DNA of 64,000 nt, taken from Hydrogenophaga intermedia. Its GTDB lineage: Bacteria > Pseudomonadota > Gammaproteobacteria > Burkholderiales > Burkholderiaceae_C. This document shows positions 46,527-55,090 of the stretch, one piece after another; the first letter of the stretch is position 1; each line of letters starts with the position of its first letter. Under the pieces are notes generated by a model. That model saw only the letters and a program-made list of their open reading frames with translations, ran no database searches and was not told the origin of the DNA. The DNA lies in contig NZ_CCAE010000016.1 of assembly GCF_000723405.1 (NCBI RefSeq), positions 1 to 64,000 of the forward strand. Reading direction: 5' to 3'. Made by a program: the position numbers and the translations under genes.

Positions 46527-47605
46527 GCCACGCCCACCGCGGCCCCCACCGAGCCAAACAACAGCGGCATCGCCACGCTCGATCCGTTGATGGCCATGGA
46601 GCGCAGGCCCAGGGCCTCGCCGTGGCGGTGCGGTGGCGTCATCTGGTGCAGCATGCTCATGATCATGGGCTGCACCGAACCCAGAGCGAAGCCCAGCAGC
46701 ACCGACAGCGTGGCCATGGCCCCGGCCGCGTGTGCGAACGGATAGATGGCGAACAGGCTGGCGGTGGCGAACATGGCCGTGGCGATCACGGCCGATTCGC
46801 GCAGGCGCGACGCGAGCCAGGGCATGAGCACGCGGATGGCCGTGGCCGCGAGCGCGAAGCCGCCCAGGATCGCACCAATGGCGGTGGCGCTCAGGCCGCG
46901 CTCATGGCCCAGCACGGGCACCAGGAAGGTGTGCACGTCCCAGCAGGACGACAGCATCCAGTTCAGCGCCATCAGCCGGCGAAAGTCGGGCTGGCGCAGC
47001 AGATCCCAGGAAGAAGCGCGCCGACCGCCTTCGGGCGCGGGCTCGCGCGGCAGCTCTTGAGTGCGGCGCACCCACCACCAGGCCAGCCAGGGCAGCAAGG
47101 CCAGCACCAGGTAGGCCCAGCGAAAGCCCGCGTGGTCGATGACGAAGCCTGCCAGCACCGGGCCGAGAAAGTTCGAGATCGAGGGCCCCACGGCCATCCA
47201 ACTGAAGACCTGGCGCAACTCGGTCGCATCGTGCGCCAGGCGGCCCACGTGGCGCTGCAGCGCGATCATGGCCATGCCGCTGGCCGCGCCGCAGGTGGTG
47301 GCCGACAGGCACAACACCCAGAACGTGGGCCAGACCACGGCCGCGAGCGCGCCCACGCTGGCCACCGTGACGGCCAGTCGCACCGGGCGTTGCAGGCCGT
47401 GGCGGTCGGCGAAGCGGCCTGCGGGCAGCGCCAGGAACACCGGCGCCAGCGCGAACAGCGCGAGCAGGATGCCCACCGACCAGGCGCTGTGGCCTTCGCG
47501 CAGCGCCATCAGCGGCGCGGCCATGCGAAAGCCCGTCATGCAGGCGTGCACGCTGATCTGCGAGGCGATCAGCCGCGCCAGGTCGACGCGCAAGCGGGGG
47601 TTCAA
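46427..47605 (-). CDS. MFS transporter
   Basis: Inner-membrane carrier of 392 residues with about 12 helices. The loop motif appears as PAGRFADRHGLQRPVR. C-terminal SMLHQMTPPHRHGEALGLRS is typical of multidrug MFS proteins. Its 3' end overlaps the TetR 3' end by 100 bases on the opposite strand. It follows rmuC in the same direction with an ATGA overlap. The substrate is unknown. Confidence 0.88.
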   Translation of the reverse strand: MNPRLRVDLARLIASQISVHACMTGFRMAAPLMALREGHSAWSVGILLALFALAPVFLALPAGRFADRHGLQRPVRLAVTVASVGALAAVVWPTFWVLCLSATTCGAASGMAMIALQRHVGRLAHDATELRQVFSWMAVGPSISNFLGPVLAGFVIDHAGFRWAYLVLALLPWLAWWWVRRTQELPREPAPEGGRRASSWDLLRQPDFRRLMALNWMLSSCWDVHTFLVPVLGHERGLSATAIGAILGGFALAATAIRVLMPWLASRLRESAVIATAMFATASLFAIYPFAHAAGAMATLSVLLGFALGSVQPMIMSMLHQMTPPHRHGEALGLRSMAINGSSVAMPLLFGSVGAAVGVAYVFWAVGSLVGVASPMAWRLRPVATPPERSPR

Positions 47606-48990
47606 GGGGCCTCGGGGTCGGTGGGGTCGCTGTCCAGCGGCAGCAGCGCGCTGCTGCGATCCTGCGGCAGTGCCTCCACGGTCTTGAGCGCGCGGCCCAT
47701 GGCGCGGCTGCGCACCTCGGCCTGGTCCAGGGTGTTGAGCACCGTTTGCGTCTGGCTCTTCACGCGCGCGAGCGTGTCGCCGAACTTGCCGAACTCGGTC
47801 TTGACCGCGCCCAGCACCTGCCAGACCTCACTGCTGCGCTTCTCCAGCGCGAGCGTGCGAAAGCCCATCTGCAGCGAGTTGAGCATGGCCATGAGCGTGG
47901 TGGGCCCGGCCAGGGTAACGCGGTGTTCGCGCTGCAACAGCTCCATCAGCCCCGGGCGGCGCAGCACCTCGGCGTACAAACCTTCGGTGGGCAGGAACAG
48001 GATGGCGAAGTCGGTGGTGTGCGGCGGCTCGAGGTACTTCTCGGCCATGGACTTCGCTTCCAGGCGGATGCGCTGCTCCAGGGCGCGGGCGGCGATCTCG
48101 GCGCCCTCCACGTCGGCGCGCTGCTGCGCGTCGAGCAGCCGCTCATAGTCTTCGTTCGGAAACTTGGCGTCGATCGGCAGCCAGCAAGGCGCGCCGTCGT
48201 CGCCACGGCCCGGCAGGCGCACCGCGAAGTCCACCGCGTTGCGCGAGCCCGGACGCGTGCTCACCTGGGCCGCGTACTGGTCGGGCGCGAACACCTGCTC
48301 CAGCAGCGCGGCCAGTTGCGCCTCACCGAACATGCCGCGCGTCTTCACGTTGGTGAGCAAGTGCTTGAGATCGCCCACGCCCTGCGCCAGGGTCTGCATC
48401 TCACCCAGGCCCTTGTGCACCTGCTCCAGGCGGTCGGCCACCTGCTTGAAGCTCTCGCCCAGGCGAGCCTGCAGAGTGGTCTGGAGTTTTTCGTCCACCA
48501 CCGCGCGCATCTCGTCGAGCTTGGCTGCGTTGCCCTGCTGAAGCTGCGTGAGTTGCGCGTCCAGCGTGGTGCGGATCTCGGCCAGGCGGCGCGCGTTCGC
48601 CTCGCTCATGTCCTGCAACTGGCGCGTGAGCGCGTCGCCCAGGGCGCCGCGCAGTTGCACCAGTTGCTGCGCGAAGCCGTCGAGCTGCGCGTTCTGCGTG
48701 CGCGTGGTCTCGGCCGACTGCGCGGTGATCGACTCCTGGAAGCGGCTCAGGCTGTGCTGCTGTTCCTGGCGCGCGGTGCGGGCGTTGTCGGCCACCTCGC
48801 GGCGCAACTCGCCTTCCACCTGCTGCACGCGCTGGGTGATCTGCTGCAGTTGCGCCAGCACCGCCTGCCGGTGCGCGATCTCCTCGGATGTGGCGGGAGC
48901 AGGCTCGGGCCGGCGCCGCCACAGCAGGACCTGCAGCAGCACGCCGGCGACGGCCAGCGCCAGCAACACGATCAGCAACCAGGTGTCCAT
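47602..48990 (-). CDS. rmuC: DNA recombination protein RmuC
   Basis: 462 residues. An N-terminal membrane helix (MDTWLLIVLLALAVAGVLLQ) is followed by a coiled coil of about 200 residues (QLQQITQRVQQVEGELRREV and on) and the RmuC nuclease-like domain (KTRGMFGEAQLAALLEQVF; PIDAKFPNEDYERL; FLPTEGLYAEVL). RmuC limits inversions at short repeats in E. coli. It lies 2 bases after the 2-hydroxyacid dehydrogenase stop and overlaps the MFS start. Confidence 0.95.
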   Translation of the reverse strand: MDTWLLIVLLALAVAGVLLQVLLWRRRPEPAPATSEEIAHRQAVLAQLQQITQRVQQVEGELRREVADNARTARQEQQHSLSRFQESITAQSAETTRTQNAQLDGFAQQLVQLRGALGDALTRQLQDMSEANARRLAEIRTTLDAQLTQLQQGNAAKLDEMRAVVDEKLQTTLQARLGESFKQVADRLEQVHKGLGEMQTLAQGVGDLKHLLTNVKTRGMFGEAQLAALLEQVFAPDQYAAQVSTRPGSRNAVDFAVRLPGRGDDGAPCWLPIDAKFPNEDYERLLDAQQRADVEGAEIAARALEQRIRLEAKSMAEKYLEPPHTTDFAILFLPTEGLYAEVLRRPGLMELLQREHRVTLAGPTTLMAMLNSLQMGFRTLALEKRSSEVWQVLGAVKTEFGKFGDTLARVKSQTQTVLNTLDQAEVRSRAMGRALKTVEALPQDRSSALLPLDSDPTDPEAP

Positions 48991-48992
48991 GA

Positions 48993-49991
48993 TCAGGTCC
49001 GTGCACCCTTCCCGATGATGTCCGCGTTCAGCGGCGTGCGCGGTTTGCCGGTGGTGAGGTAGTCGATCACGTTGTCGGCCGCCAGCATGGCCATGGCGCG
49101 GCGCGTCTGGATGGTGGCACTGGCAATGTGCGGCGTAAGCACGATGTTGGGCACGGTGAGCAGATCCGGATGCACCGACGGCTCGCCCTCGAACACGTCC
49201 AGGCCCGCCGCCGCGATGCGCCGCTCCTTCAGTGCCTTCGCCAGCGCCGCGTCATCGACGATGCCGCCGCGCGCGATGTTGACCAGCGTGGCGCTGGACT
49301 TCATCTGCGCGATCTCTGCCGCGCCGATGGCGTGGTGGCTTTCCTTGCTGTAGGGCAGCACGAGGATGAGGTGGTCGGCCTCGCGCAGCAGCGTGGCCTT
49401 GTCCACATAGCTCGCCTTGCACTCGGCTTCGGTGGCCGCGTCCAGGCGCGAGCGGTTGTGGTAGATCACCTTCATGCCGAAGCCCAGGGCGCCGCGGCGC
49501 GCGATGGCCTGGCCGATGCGGCCCATGCCCAGGATGCCCAGCGTGCTGCCGTGCACCTCGGCGCCCGCGAACATGTCCAGGGCCCAGCGGTTCCACTGGC
49601 CGGCGCGCAGGAAATGCTCGCTCTCGGTGAGTCGGCGCGCGGTGGCCATGAGCAGCGCGAAACCGAAGTCGGCCGTGGTCTCGGTCAGCACGTCGGGCGT
49701 GTTGGTGGCCAGAACGCCGGCCGAGCTCAGCGCGGGCACATCGAAGTTGTTGTAGCCCACCGCGATGTTGGCCACGATGCGCAGCGAGGGCGCGGCTTGC
49801 ACGATCGCGCCATCGATGCGTTCGCTGCCGGTGGTGAGCGCGCCCACCTTGCCCTGCAGACGTTCGATGAGCTGGGCCGGCGCGAGCACGCCGTCGGTGT
49901 CGTTGTGGTCGACCTCGAAGTGCTGGCGCAGATGTTCGACAACGTCGGGAAAGATCTTGCGGCTGATCAGGATGGCGGGCTTGGCGGCCAT
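48993..49991 (-). CDS. 2-hydroxyacid dehydrogenase (glyoxylate/hydroxypyruvate reductase, GhrB-like)
   Basis: 332 residues. NAD(P) Rossmann motif GILGMGRIGQAIARRGALGF. Catalytic residues fit the family: Arg in VNIARGGIVDD, Glu in GLDVFEGEPSV, and His in LTPHIASAT. Substrates are probably glyoxylate, hydroxypyruvate or 2-ketogluconate. ATG 49991 (MAAKPAILISRKIFPDVVE) gives the usual length. The nearby NhaD-like gene ends 41 bases upstream. Confidence 0.92.
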   Translation of the reverse strand: MAAKPAILISRKIFPDVVEHLRQHFEVDHNDTDGVLAPAQLIERLQGKVGALTTGSERIDGAIVQAAPSLRIVANIAVGYNNFDVPALSSAGVLATNTPDVLTETTADFGFALLMATARRLTESEHFLRAGQWNRWALDMFAGAEVHGSTLGILGMGRIGQAIARRGALGFGMKVIYHNRSRLDAATEAECKASYVDKATLLREADHLILVLPYSKESHHAIGAAEIAQMKSSATLVNIARGGIVDDAALAKALKERRIAAAGLDVFEGEPSVHPDLLTVPNIVLTPHIASATIQTRRAMAMLAADNVIDYLTTGKPRTPLNADIIGKGART

Positions 49992-50032
49992 GCGGCGGGT
50001 CTCCTTGGGGTGGTGTTGTGCGGGGGAGCAAA

Positions 50033-51445
50033 TCAGAGGAACCAGATCCAGGTGACGACCAGGAACAGCGGCACCAGGATGCCGACCGACCAGGCCATGT
50101 ACCCAAAGAAGCTGGGCATCTTCACGCCGCGGTCCTCGGCGATGGCCTTGACCATGAGGTTGGGCGCGTTGCCGATGTAGGTGTTGGCGCCCATGAACAC
50201 CGCGCCCGCCGAGATGGCGATCAGCGTCGGCGCCAGGGTGGTCATCAGCACCTGCGGGTCGCCACCGGCGGTGTTGAAGAACACCAGGTAGGTGGGCGCG
50301 TTGTCCAGGAAGGAACTCAGAGCGCCCGTGGCCCAGAAGTACATGGCGTTGTTCGGCGAGCCATCGGCGTGCGTCACCGCGCGGATCACGGCCGAGAACG
50401 GGCCGTCGACGCCGGCTTTGAGCATGGCGATGACCGGGATGATGGTGAGGAAGATCGCCGCGAACAGCTTGGCCACCTCCGCCATCGGCCCCCAGTTGAA
50501 CTGATTGCCCTCGTGCGCGCTGGCCGGCGTGATGCGCAGCGAGACCAGCGTGACGATGACCAGGCCGACGTCGCGCACGATGCCGGGCAGGCCGACGTCG
50601 GTACCGGCGACGTTGAACACCACAGAGGACTTCCACAAGCCGCTCATGAGCACCAGCACCACCACCACGCCCAGCAGCGCGAAATTGGCCGCGCCGTCGA
50701 AGCCCAGGCGCGGGGTGTCGGGCGTGGGGTCGGGCGCGCGCACCTCTTCACGGGTGCGGTAGTACCAGGTATCGACCAGGTAGAACAGCAGCAGCAGCGC
50801 GCCGACGATGAAGCCCGTCTTGGCCCACAGGTGCTCCAGCGTCCAGAAGAAGCCGACGCCCTTGAGGAAGCCCAGGAACAGCGGAGGATCGCCCAGCGGC
50901 GTGAGCGCGCCGCCCGCGTTGGACACGATGAAGATGAAGAACACCACCACGTGCACCTGGTGCTTGCGGTTGTCGTTGGCACGGATCAGTGGGCGGATCA
51001 GCAGCATCGACGCGCCGGTGGTGCCCATGAAGCTGGCCAGCACCGCGCCGATGGCCAGGATGCCGGTGTTGAGCGCGGGGCTGCCGTGCAGGTTGCCGCG
51101 CACGAAGATGCCGCCGGCCACCGTGAACAGCGCGGTGAGCAGGATGATGAATGGGATGTACTCGGCCAGCGCCGCGTGAACCACCGCCGCGCCGGTGGCC
51201 CCGGCACCGAAGGTAATGGCAAAGGGCACCAGAAAGGCCAGGGCCCAGGCCGCCGACACCTTGCCGAAGTGGTGGTGCCAGAACATGGGCGCCAACAGCG
51301 GCATGATGGCGATGGACAGCAGCACGCCCGCGAACGGCACGCCCCACAACACCGACAGCTGGCTGCCGTCGAGGTCGGCGGCGGCGGCCAGGCCGGGCAA
51401 CAGAAGGGTGAACAGGGCCAGCGCCCTGCTCCATTGAAGTCTCAC
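50033..51445 (-). CDS. NhaD-like sodium/proton antiporter
   Basis: Inner-membrane Na+/H+ antiporter of 470 residues. The N-terminus could be a signal peptide or first helix (MRLQWSRALALFTLLLPGLA). About 12 helices follow, with family motifs SNAGGALTPLGDPPLFLGFL and SSFLDNAPTYLVFF and GANTYIGNAPNLMVK, which carry the ion-binding Asp and Asn. The family protects against Na+ and alkaline stress. It is downstream of the FKBP gene. Confidence 0.88.
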   Translation of the reverse strand: MRLQWSRALALFTLLLPGLAAAADLDGSQLSVLWGVPFAGVLLSIAIMPLLAPMFWHHHFGKVSAAWALAFLVPFAITFGAGATGAAVVHAALAEYIPFIILLTALFTVAGGIFVRGNLHGSPALNTGILAIGAVLASFMGTTGASMLLIRPLIRANDNRKHQVHVVVFFIFIVSNAGGALTPLGDPPLFLGFLKGVGFFWTLEHLWAKTGFIVGALLLLFYLVDTWYYRTREEVRAPDPTPDTPRLGFDGAANFALLGVVVVLVLMSGLWKSSVVFNVAGTDVGLPGIVRDVGLVIVTLVSLRITPASAHEGNQFNWGPMAEVAKLFAAIFLTIIPVIAMLKAGVDGPFSAVIRAVTHADGSPNNAMYFWATGALSSFLDNAPTYLVFFNTAGGDPQVLMTTLAPTLIAISAGAVFMGANTYIGNAPNLMVKAIAEDRGVKMPSFFGYMAWSVGILVPLFLVVTWIWFL

Positions 51446-51459
51446 GCGGTGCTCCTTGC

Positions 51460-51807
51460 TCAGACGGCCAGCAGATCGACTTCAAACAGCAGCGTGGCGT
51501 TGGGCGGGATCACGCCGCCGGCGCCGCGAGCGCCGTAACCCAGTTCGGGCGGGATCACCAGGCGGCGCGTGCCGCCCACCTTCATGCCCTGCACGCCCTC
51601 GTCCCAGCCGCGGATGACGTGGCCCATGCCGAGCGGAAATTCGAACGGCTGGCCGCGATCCTTGCTGGAGTCGAACTTGCTGCCGGCGGCGTCGTTGACG
51701 TACAGCCAGCCGGTGTAGTGCACCTGCACGGGCCGGCCCGCCTGGGCTTCGTCGCCCTGGCCCACCACGGTGTCTTCGTACTGCAGGCCGCTGGGGGTGG
51801 TGATCAT
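51460..51807 (-). CDS. FKBP-type peptidyl-prolyl cis-trans isomerase
   Basis: 115 residues, one FKBP domain with no signal peptide, so cytosolic. Active-site segments: VQVHYTGWLYV, FEFPLGMGHVIRGWDEGVQG, RLVIPPELGYG and PPNATLLFEVDLL. ATG 51807 (MITTPSGLQYEDTVVGQG) is the family-like start, preceded by GGAGACAC. Possible folding helper for proteins of the surrounding operon. Confidence 0.95.
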   Translation of the reverse strand: MITTPSGLQYEDTVVGQGDEAQAGRPVQVHYTGWLYVNDAAGSKFDSSKDRGQPFEFPLGMGHVIRGWDEGVQGMKVGGTRRLVIPPELGYGARGAGGVIPPNATLLFEVDLLAV

Positions 51808-51842
51808 GTGTGTCTCCTGAAATGAAAGGGAAGTAGGCGGCC

Positions 51843-52562
51843 TCAGCCCAGCCAGCGAGTGAACGCCGACACCGGCTCGCGGGGCGTGTGGAACCCGTTG
51901 ACGGGCTCGTCGGGATCGGCGTAGCCGAGCGCCATGCCGCAAACCAGCATCTCGTCGGCGCCGGCACCGATGTGCGGCAGGATGATCTTCGCGAAACCAT
52001 TCCAGGCCGCCTGCGGGCAAGTGTGCAGGCCCTGGCCGCGCGCGGCCACCATGATGTTCTGCATGAACATGCCGTAGTCCACCAGGGAACCGCGCCCCAT
52101 CACGCGGTCCAGGGTGAACATCAGGCCCACGGGCGCGTCGAAGAAGCGGAAATTGCGGTGGTGCTGCGCGTGCATCTTGTCCTTCTCGCCCTTGGCGATG
52201 CCCAGCAGCCCGTACAGGCCCCAGCCGTTCTCGCGACGACGGTCGATGTAGGGGCTGACCCATTTCTCGGGGTAGTAGTCGTATTCCTCGCGGTACTCGG
52301 CGGCCAGCGCGGGGTTGGCGTAGATCGCGTCGTGCGCAGCGCAGACCTTGGCCACCAGTTCGTCGCGTGAGGCGTTCTGCAGCACGTACACGCGCCAGGG
52401 CTGGGTGTTGGTGCCCGAGGGCGCGCGGCTCGCCACCTGCAGGATGTGCTCGATGGACTCGCGCGGCACCGGCGTGCGCAGGAAGGCGCGCGTGGACATG
52501 CGACTGGTGATGGCGGCATCGACGCTCGCGGGGTCGATCGACACGGGCTCGGCAAGATTCAT
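51843..52562 (-). CDS. Nitroreductase family FMN oxidoreductase
   Basis: 239 residues. N-terminal FMN-binding [16 protein letters not shown] and the second motif [16 protein letters not shown] are nitroreductase hallmarks; the middle [20 protein letters not shown] and C-terminal [11 protein letters not shown] complete the fold. It reduces nitro compounds or quinones with NAD(P)H. It is joined to the thioesterase gene by an ATGA overlap (52559-52562). Confidence 0.93.
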   Translation of the reverse strand: MNLAEPVSIDPASVDAAITSRMSTRAFLRTPVPRESIEHILQVASRAPSGTNTQPWRVYVLQNASRDELVAKVCAAHDAIYANPALAAEYREEYDYYPEKWVSPYIDRRRENGWGLYGLLGIAKGEKDKMHAQHHRNFRFFDAPVGLMFTLDRVMGRGSLVDYGMFMQNIMVAARGQGLHTCPQAAWNGFAKIILPHIGAGADEMLVCGMALGYADPDEPVNGFHTPREPVSAFTRWLG

Positions 52563-53002
52563 CGAAGGGTCTCCAGGGTCTGCTTCAAGGCCTCGGGCAG
52601 AGGCACCGGACGGCGGCTGGCGCGGTCCACGTAGACATGCACGAAGTGGCCATGGGCCGCGGTGCGTTCGGCCCCCTCGGCGAACAGGCCGACCTCGTAG
52701 CGCACGCTGGAGGTGCCCAGGTGCGCCACGCGCAGGCCCGCCCAGACGGTCTGGGGAAAGGCGAGGGGTTCGAAATAGTGGCACTGCGTCTCCACCACCA
52801 GGCCAATCACACCGCCCGCATGAATGTCCAGCGCGCCCGACTCGATCAGGTGCGCGTTGACCGCGGTGTCGAACCAGCCGTAGTAGACGACGTTGTTGAC
52901 GTGGCCATAGATGTCGTTGTCGGCCCAGCGCGTGCCGATGGCGCGAAAGACGCGGTAGTCGCTGCGGGGCCGGGCCTGGGGGCGGGAAGCCGGTGCGGTC
53001 AT
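52559..53002 (-). CDS. 4-hydroxybenzoyl-CoA thioesterase-like hotdog acyl-CoA thioesterase
   Basis: 147 residues. The hotdog fold motif [20 protein letters not shown] with the catalytic Asp and the downstream [18 protein letters not shown] fits the YbgC/4-HBT thioesterase family. It hydrolyses acyl-CoA in the cytosol; the substrate is unknown. It is coupled by ATGA overlaps both to the deacetylase gene upstream (52999-53002) and to the nitroreductase gene downstream. Confidence 0.92.
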   Translation of the reverse strand: MTAPASRPQARPRSDYRVFRAIGTRWADNDIYGHVNNVVYYGWFDTAVNAHLIESGALDIHAGGVIGLVVETQCHYFEPLAFPQTVWAGLRVAHLGTSSVRYEVGLFAEGAERTAAHGHFVHVYVDRASRRPVPLPEALKQTLETLR

Positions 53003-53994
53003 GGCGCCGGATTGTGCCAGTGCGTACCCTGGGGGGTGGCCGCGGCCTCGGCCGCGAGCGCCTGGCCCTGCCAACGGCGCTCGAACGCCAGCGCGGTGCG
53101 GTAGGTGTTGACTTGCACCTGCAGGGTGGACTCCATGTCGTGGCCATAGCCGCCACCCATGGCAAAGACCAGGGGCAGGCGGCGCGACCAGGCCCAGTCC
53201 ATGACGCGTCGGTCGCGCGCCTCCAGGCCGTCGAAGCTGAGTTTCAGGCGTCCGAGCCGATCGCCCTCGTGCGGGTCGGCGCCGGCCAGGTAGAGCACCA
53301 GCTCAGGCTCGAAGCGTCGGTCCAATTCGTCCAGTGCCAGTTCCAGCGCGTGGAGGTAGTCGTCGTCGGCGCAACCATCGGGGAGCTCCACGTCAAGGTC
53401 GCTCGGCTCCTTGCGGAAGGGAAAGTTCTTCGCGCCGTGCAACGACAGCGTGAACACGCTGGCATCGCCCGCGAAGATGCGCGCCGTGCCATTGCCCTGG
53501 TGCACGTCCAGGTCGACGATGGCCACGCGCAGCGGCTCGCGCCTGTCGTGGCGGCGGGCGTGCTCCGCCTGCATGAGCCGCGCCGCGACGGCGAAGTCGT
53601 TGAAGACGCAGAAGCCGCCGCCCTTGTCGGCGTAAGCGTGGTGGGTACCCCCCGCAAGGTTGGCCGCCAGGCCGCCACCCTGCCCCATCACGCGTCGAGC
53701 GGCCTGCAGCGTCGCCCCCACCGAGCGGCGCGCCCGCTCGGCCATGGCCGTGCTCCAGGGAAAGCCGATCTCGCGCTGCAAGGCCGGGCTCAGCGTGCCG
53801 CTGGCCACAGCGTCGATGTAGGCGGGCGTGTGCACCAACGTCAGCTCGCCATCGCTGGCGGGGAGCGCCTCATGCATTTCCACCTCGGGACATTCCCGGG
53901 CCAGGCGCTCGCGCAACTGAGCGTACTTGGCCATGGGAAAGCGGTGCCCGCTGGGCAGGGGCAGCACGAAGTGATCGGCGTAGAAGGCGTGCAC
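52999..53994 (-). CDS. Class II histone deacetylase-like / acetylpolyamine amidohydrolase family protein
   Basis: 331 residues with a GTG start (53994-53992). Zinc-hydrolase motifs: [34 protein letters not shown], and [12 protein letters not shown], which supply the two general-base His and the metal ligands Asp-His-Asp. Bacterial members deacetylate proteins, polyamines or acetoin-like compounds; the substrate is unresolved. It heads the thioesterase-nitroreductase run and is divergent from the phasin. Confidence 0.92.
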   Translation of the reverse strand: MHAFYADHFVLPLPSGHRFPMAKYAQLRERLARECPEVEMHEALPASDGELTLVHTPAYIDAVASGTLSPALQREIGFPWSTAMAERARRSVGATLQAARRVMGQGGGLAANLAGGTHHAYADKGGGFCVFNDFAVAARLMQAEHARRHDRREPLRVAIVDLDVHQGNGTARIFAGDASVFTLSLHGAKNFPFRKEPSDLDVELPDGCADDDYLHALELALDELDRRFEPELVLYLAGADPHEGDRLGRLKLSFDGLEARDRRVMDWAWSRRLPLVFAMGGGYGHDMESTLQVQVNTYRTALAFERRWQGQALAAEAAATPQGTHWHNPAP

Positions 53995-54083
53995 GAGGGG
54001 ACGGTCCAGGAACAGCGGCGCATTGTGGTCGCGGCGCGAAGCCGCAGCGGGGGTACCGGATTTAGAACGCGGTCTCTAGATTG

Positions 54084-54096
54084 TTGCAATGCAGCA
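54084..54096. promoter_or_regulatory. TTGCA-type box upstream of the phasin gene, copy 1
   Basis: TTGCAATGCAGCA, repeated with two changes at 54144-54156. TGCA-rich sites of this style are bound by PhaR at phasin promoters in other PHB-producing bacteria; here it is a candidate only. Confidence 0.4.
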
Positions 54097-54143
54097 AAAA
54101 AGGGTTGCGCTCCGGCAGCGCGTCCTGAATAATTCGATCCATG

Positions 54144-54156
54144 TTGCAGCGCAGCA
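54144..54156. promoter_or_regulatory. TTGCA-type box upstream of the phasin gene, copy 2
   Basis: TTGCAGCGCAGCA, identical to copy 1 at 11 of 13 bases and 60 bases further downstream. It sits about 90 bases before the phasin start. Confidence 0.4.
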
Positions 54157-54243
54157 TAACGAACGGAAACACCGCTCGAACCGGGACTTCAGCCCCACGC
54201 CGCAACCGCCGTTGTCCACCATCCACCCTTCAGGAGAATCCTC

Positions 54244-54786
54244 ATGCTGACCGCCGAACAAATCATCGCCGCCCAGAAGTCCCAGATCGACACCCTCTTC
54301 GGTCTGACCCAGAAAGCCTTCGAAGGCGTCGAAAAGCTGGTTGAACTCAACCTGCAAGCCACCAAGGCCGCCCTGTCCGAGTCCGCGAACAACACCCAGG
54401 CCCTGCTCAGCGTCAAGGACGCCCAGGAACTGCTGAACCTGCAAGCCAGCATGGTGCAGCCCCTGGCCGAGAAGACCGTGGCCTACAGCCGCCACCTGTA
54501 TGACATCGCCGCCGGCACCGGCGCCGAGTTCAGCAAGGCCGCCGAAGCCACCGCCACCGACACGCAGAAGAAGTTCATGGCTGTCGTGGACAACGCCGCC
54601 AAGAACGCGCCGGCCGGTTCCGAAACCGCTGTCGCCGTGATGAAGAGCGCTGTCTCCGCTGCCAACAACGCCATCGAATCGGTGCAAAAGGCCGTCAAGC
54701 AAGCCACCGACATGGCCGAAGCCAACTTCAACACCGTGGCCGCCACCGCCGTGAACGCCACCAAGACCGCCGCCAAGAAGCGCTGA
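54244..54786 (+). CDS. phaP: Phasin family protein (PHB granule-associated)
   Basis: 180 residues, largely alpha-helical and Ala-rich, with no signal peptide. Phasins coat polyhydroxybutyrate granules and limit their coalescence. N-terminal [20 protein letters not shown] and [16 protein letters not shown] are typical, as is the Lys/Ala-rich C-terminus ([10 protein letters not shown]). The gene is alone between divergent and downstream units; two TTGCA-type boxes upstream suggest PhaR control. High codon bias suggests abundant expression. Confidence 0.93.
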   Translation: MLTAEQIIAAQKSQIDTLFGLTQKAFEGVEKLVELNLQATKAALSESANNTQALLSVKDAQELLNLQASMVQPLAEKTVAYSRHLYDIAAGTGAEFSKAAEATATDTQKKFMAVVDNAAKNAPAGSETAVAVMKSAVSAANNAIESVQKAVKQATDMAEANFNTVAATAVNATKTAAKKR

Positions 54787-55090
54787 AATAGCACAAGTTT
54801 GCTGCCGTTGATCGCGGGACTTGACATTTCGTCGCCCGCCCACAATTGGTACGACAAGACAGTCTTAGCCTGAGCACCCAAGGTTTTGCTGTCATCGGTT
54901 TTTTCTGGTTGTCTCCTCGGGTCCTTTTCGAAATTCGGTTTCATCGGACCCTTCAATGCCCTCACCATGCGGTGAGGGCTTTTTTTTGGTTACATGCCCC
55001 CCCAGGAGGCCCCCGGGCGGGCCTCCTAGAATGCCCGGGACCAAGCGCCACGCGACCGCGAACGGCGCGCTCGACGAACAACGAGGTTCC
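54787..55090 (+). ncRNA. Phasin 3' region with candidate small RNA
   Basis: This 304-base gap has no convincing gene. A TTGACA at 54821-54826 lies 35 bases past the phasin stop, but a good -10 is not seen. A GGGTCC/GGACCC stem-loop (54919-54924, 54946-54951) is followed by a strong terminator. It could be a long phasin 3' UTR or a separate RNA of about 140 nt. Confidence 0.35.
54958..54987 (+). terminator. Rho-independent terminator downstream of the phasin gene
   Basis: GCCCTCACC-ATGC-GGTGAGGGC is a perfect 9-bp stem followed by 8 T residues, 172 bases past the phasin stop. It separates the phasin transcript from the pigment cluster. Confidence 0.95.

Noticed and set aside
54956..55090. Earlier in-frame start for the flavin enzyme
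   Set aside because: It would begin inside a strong terminator hairpin, and the added residues do not resemble the family.
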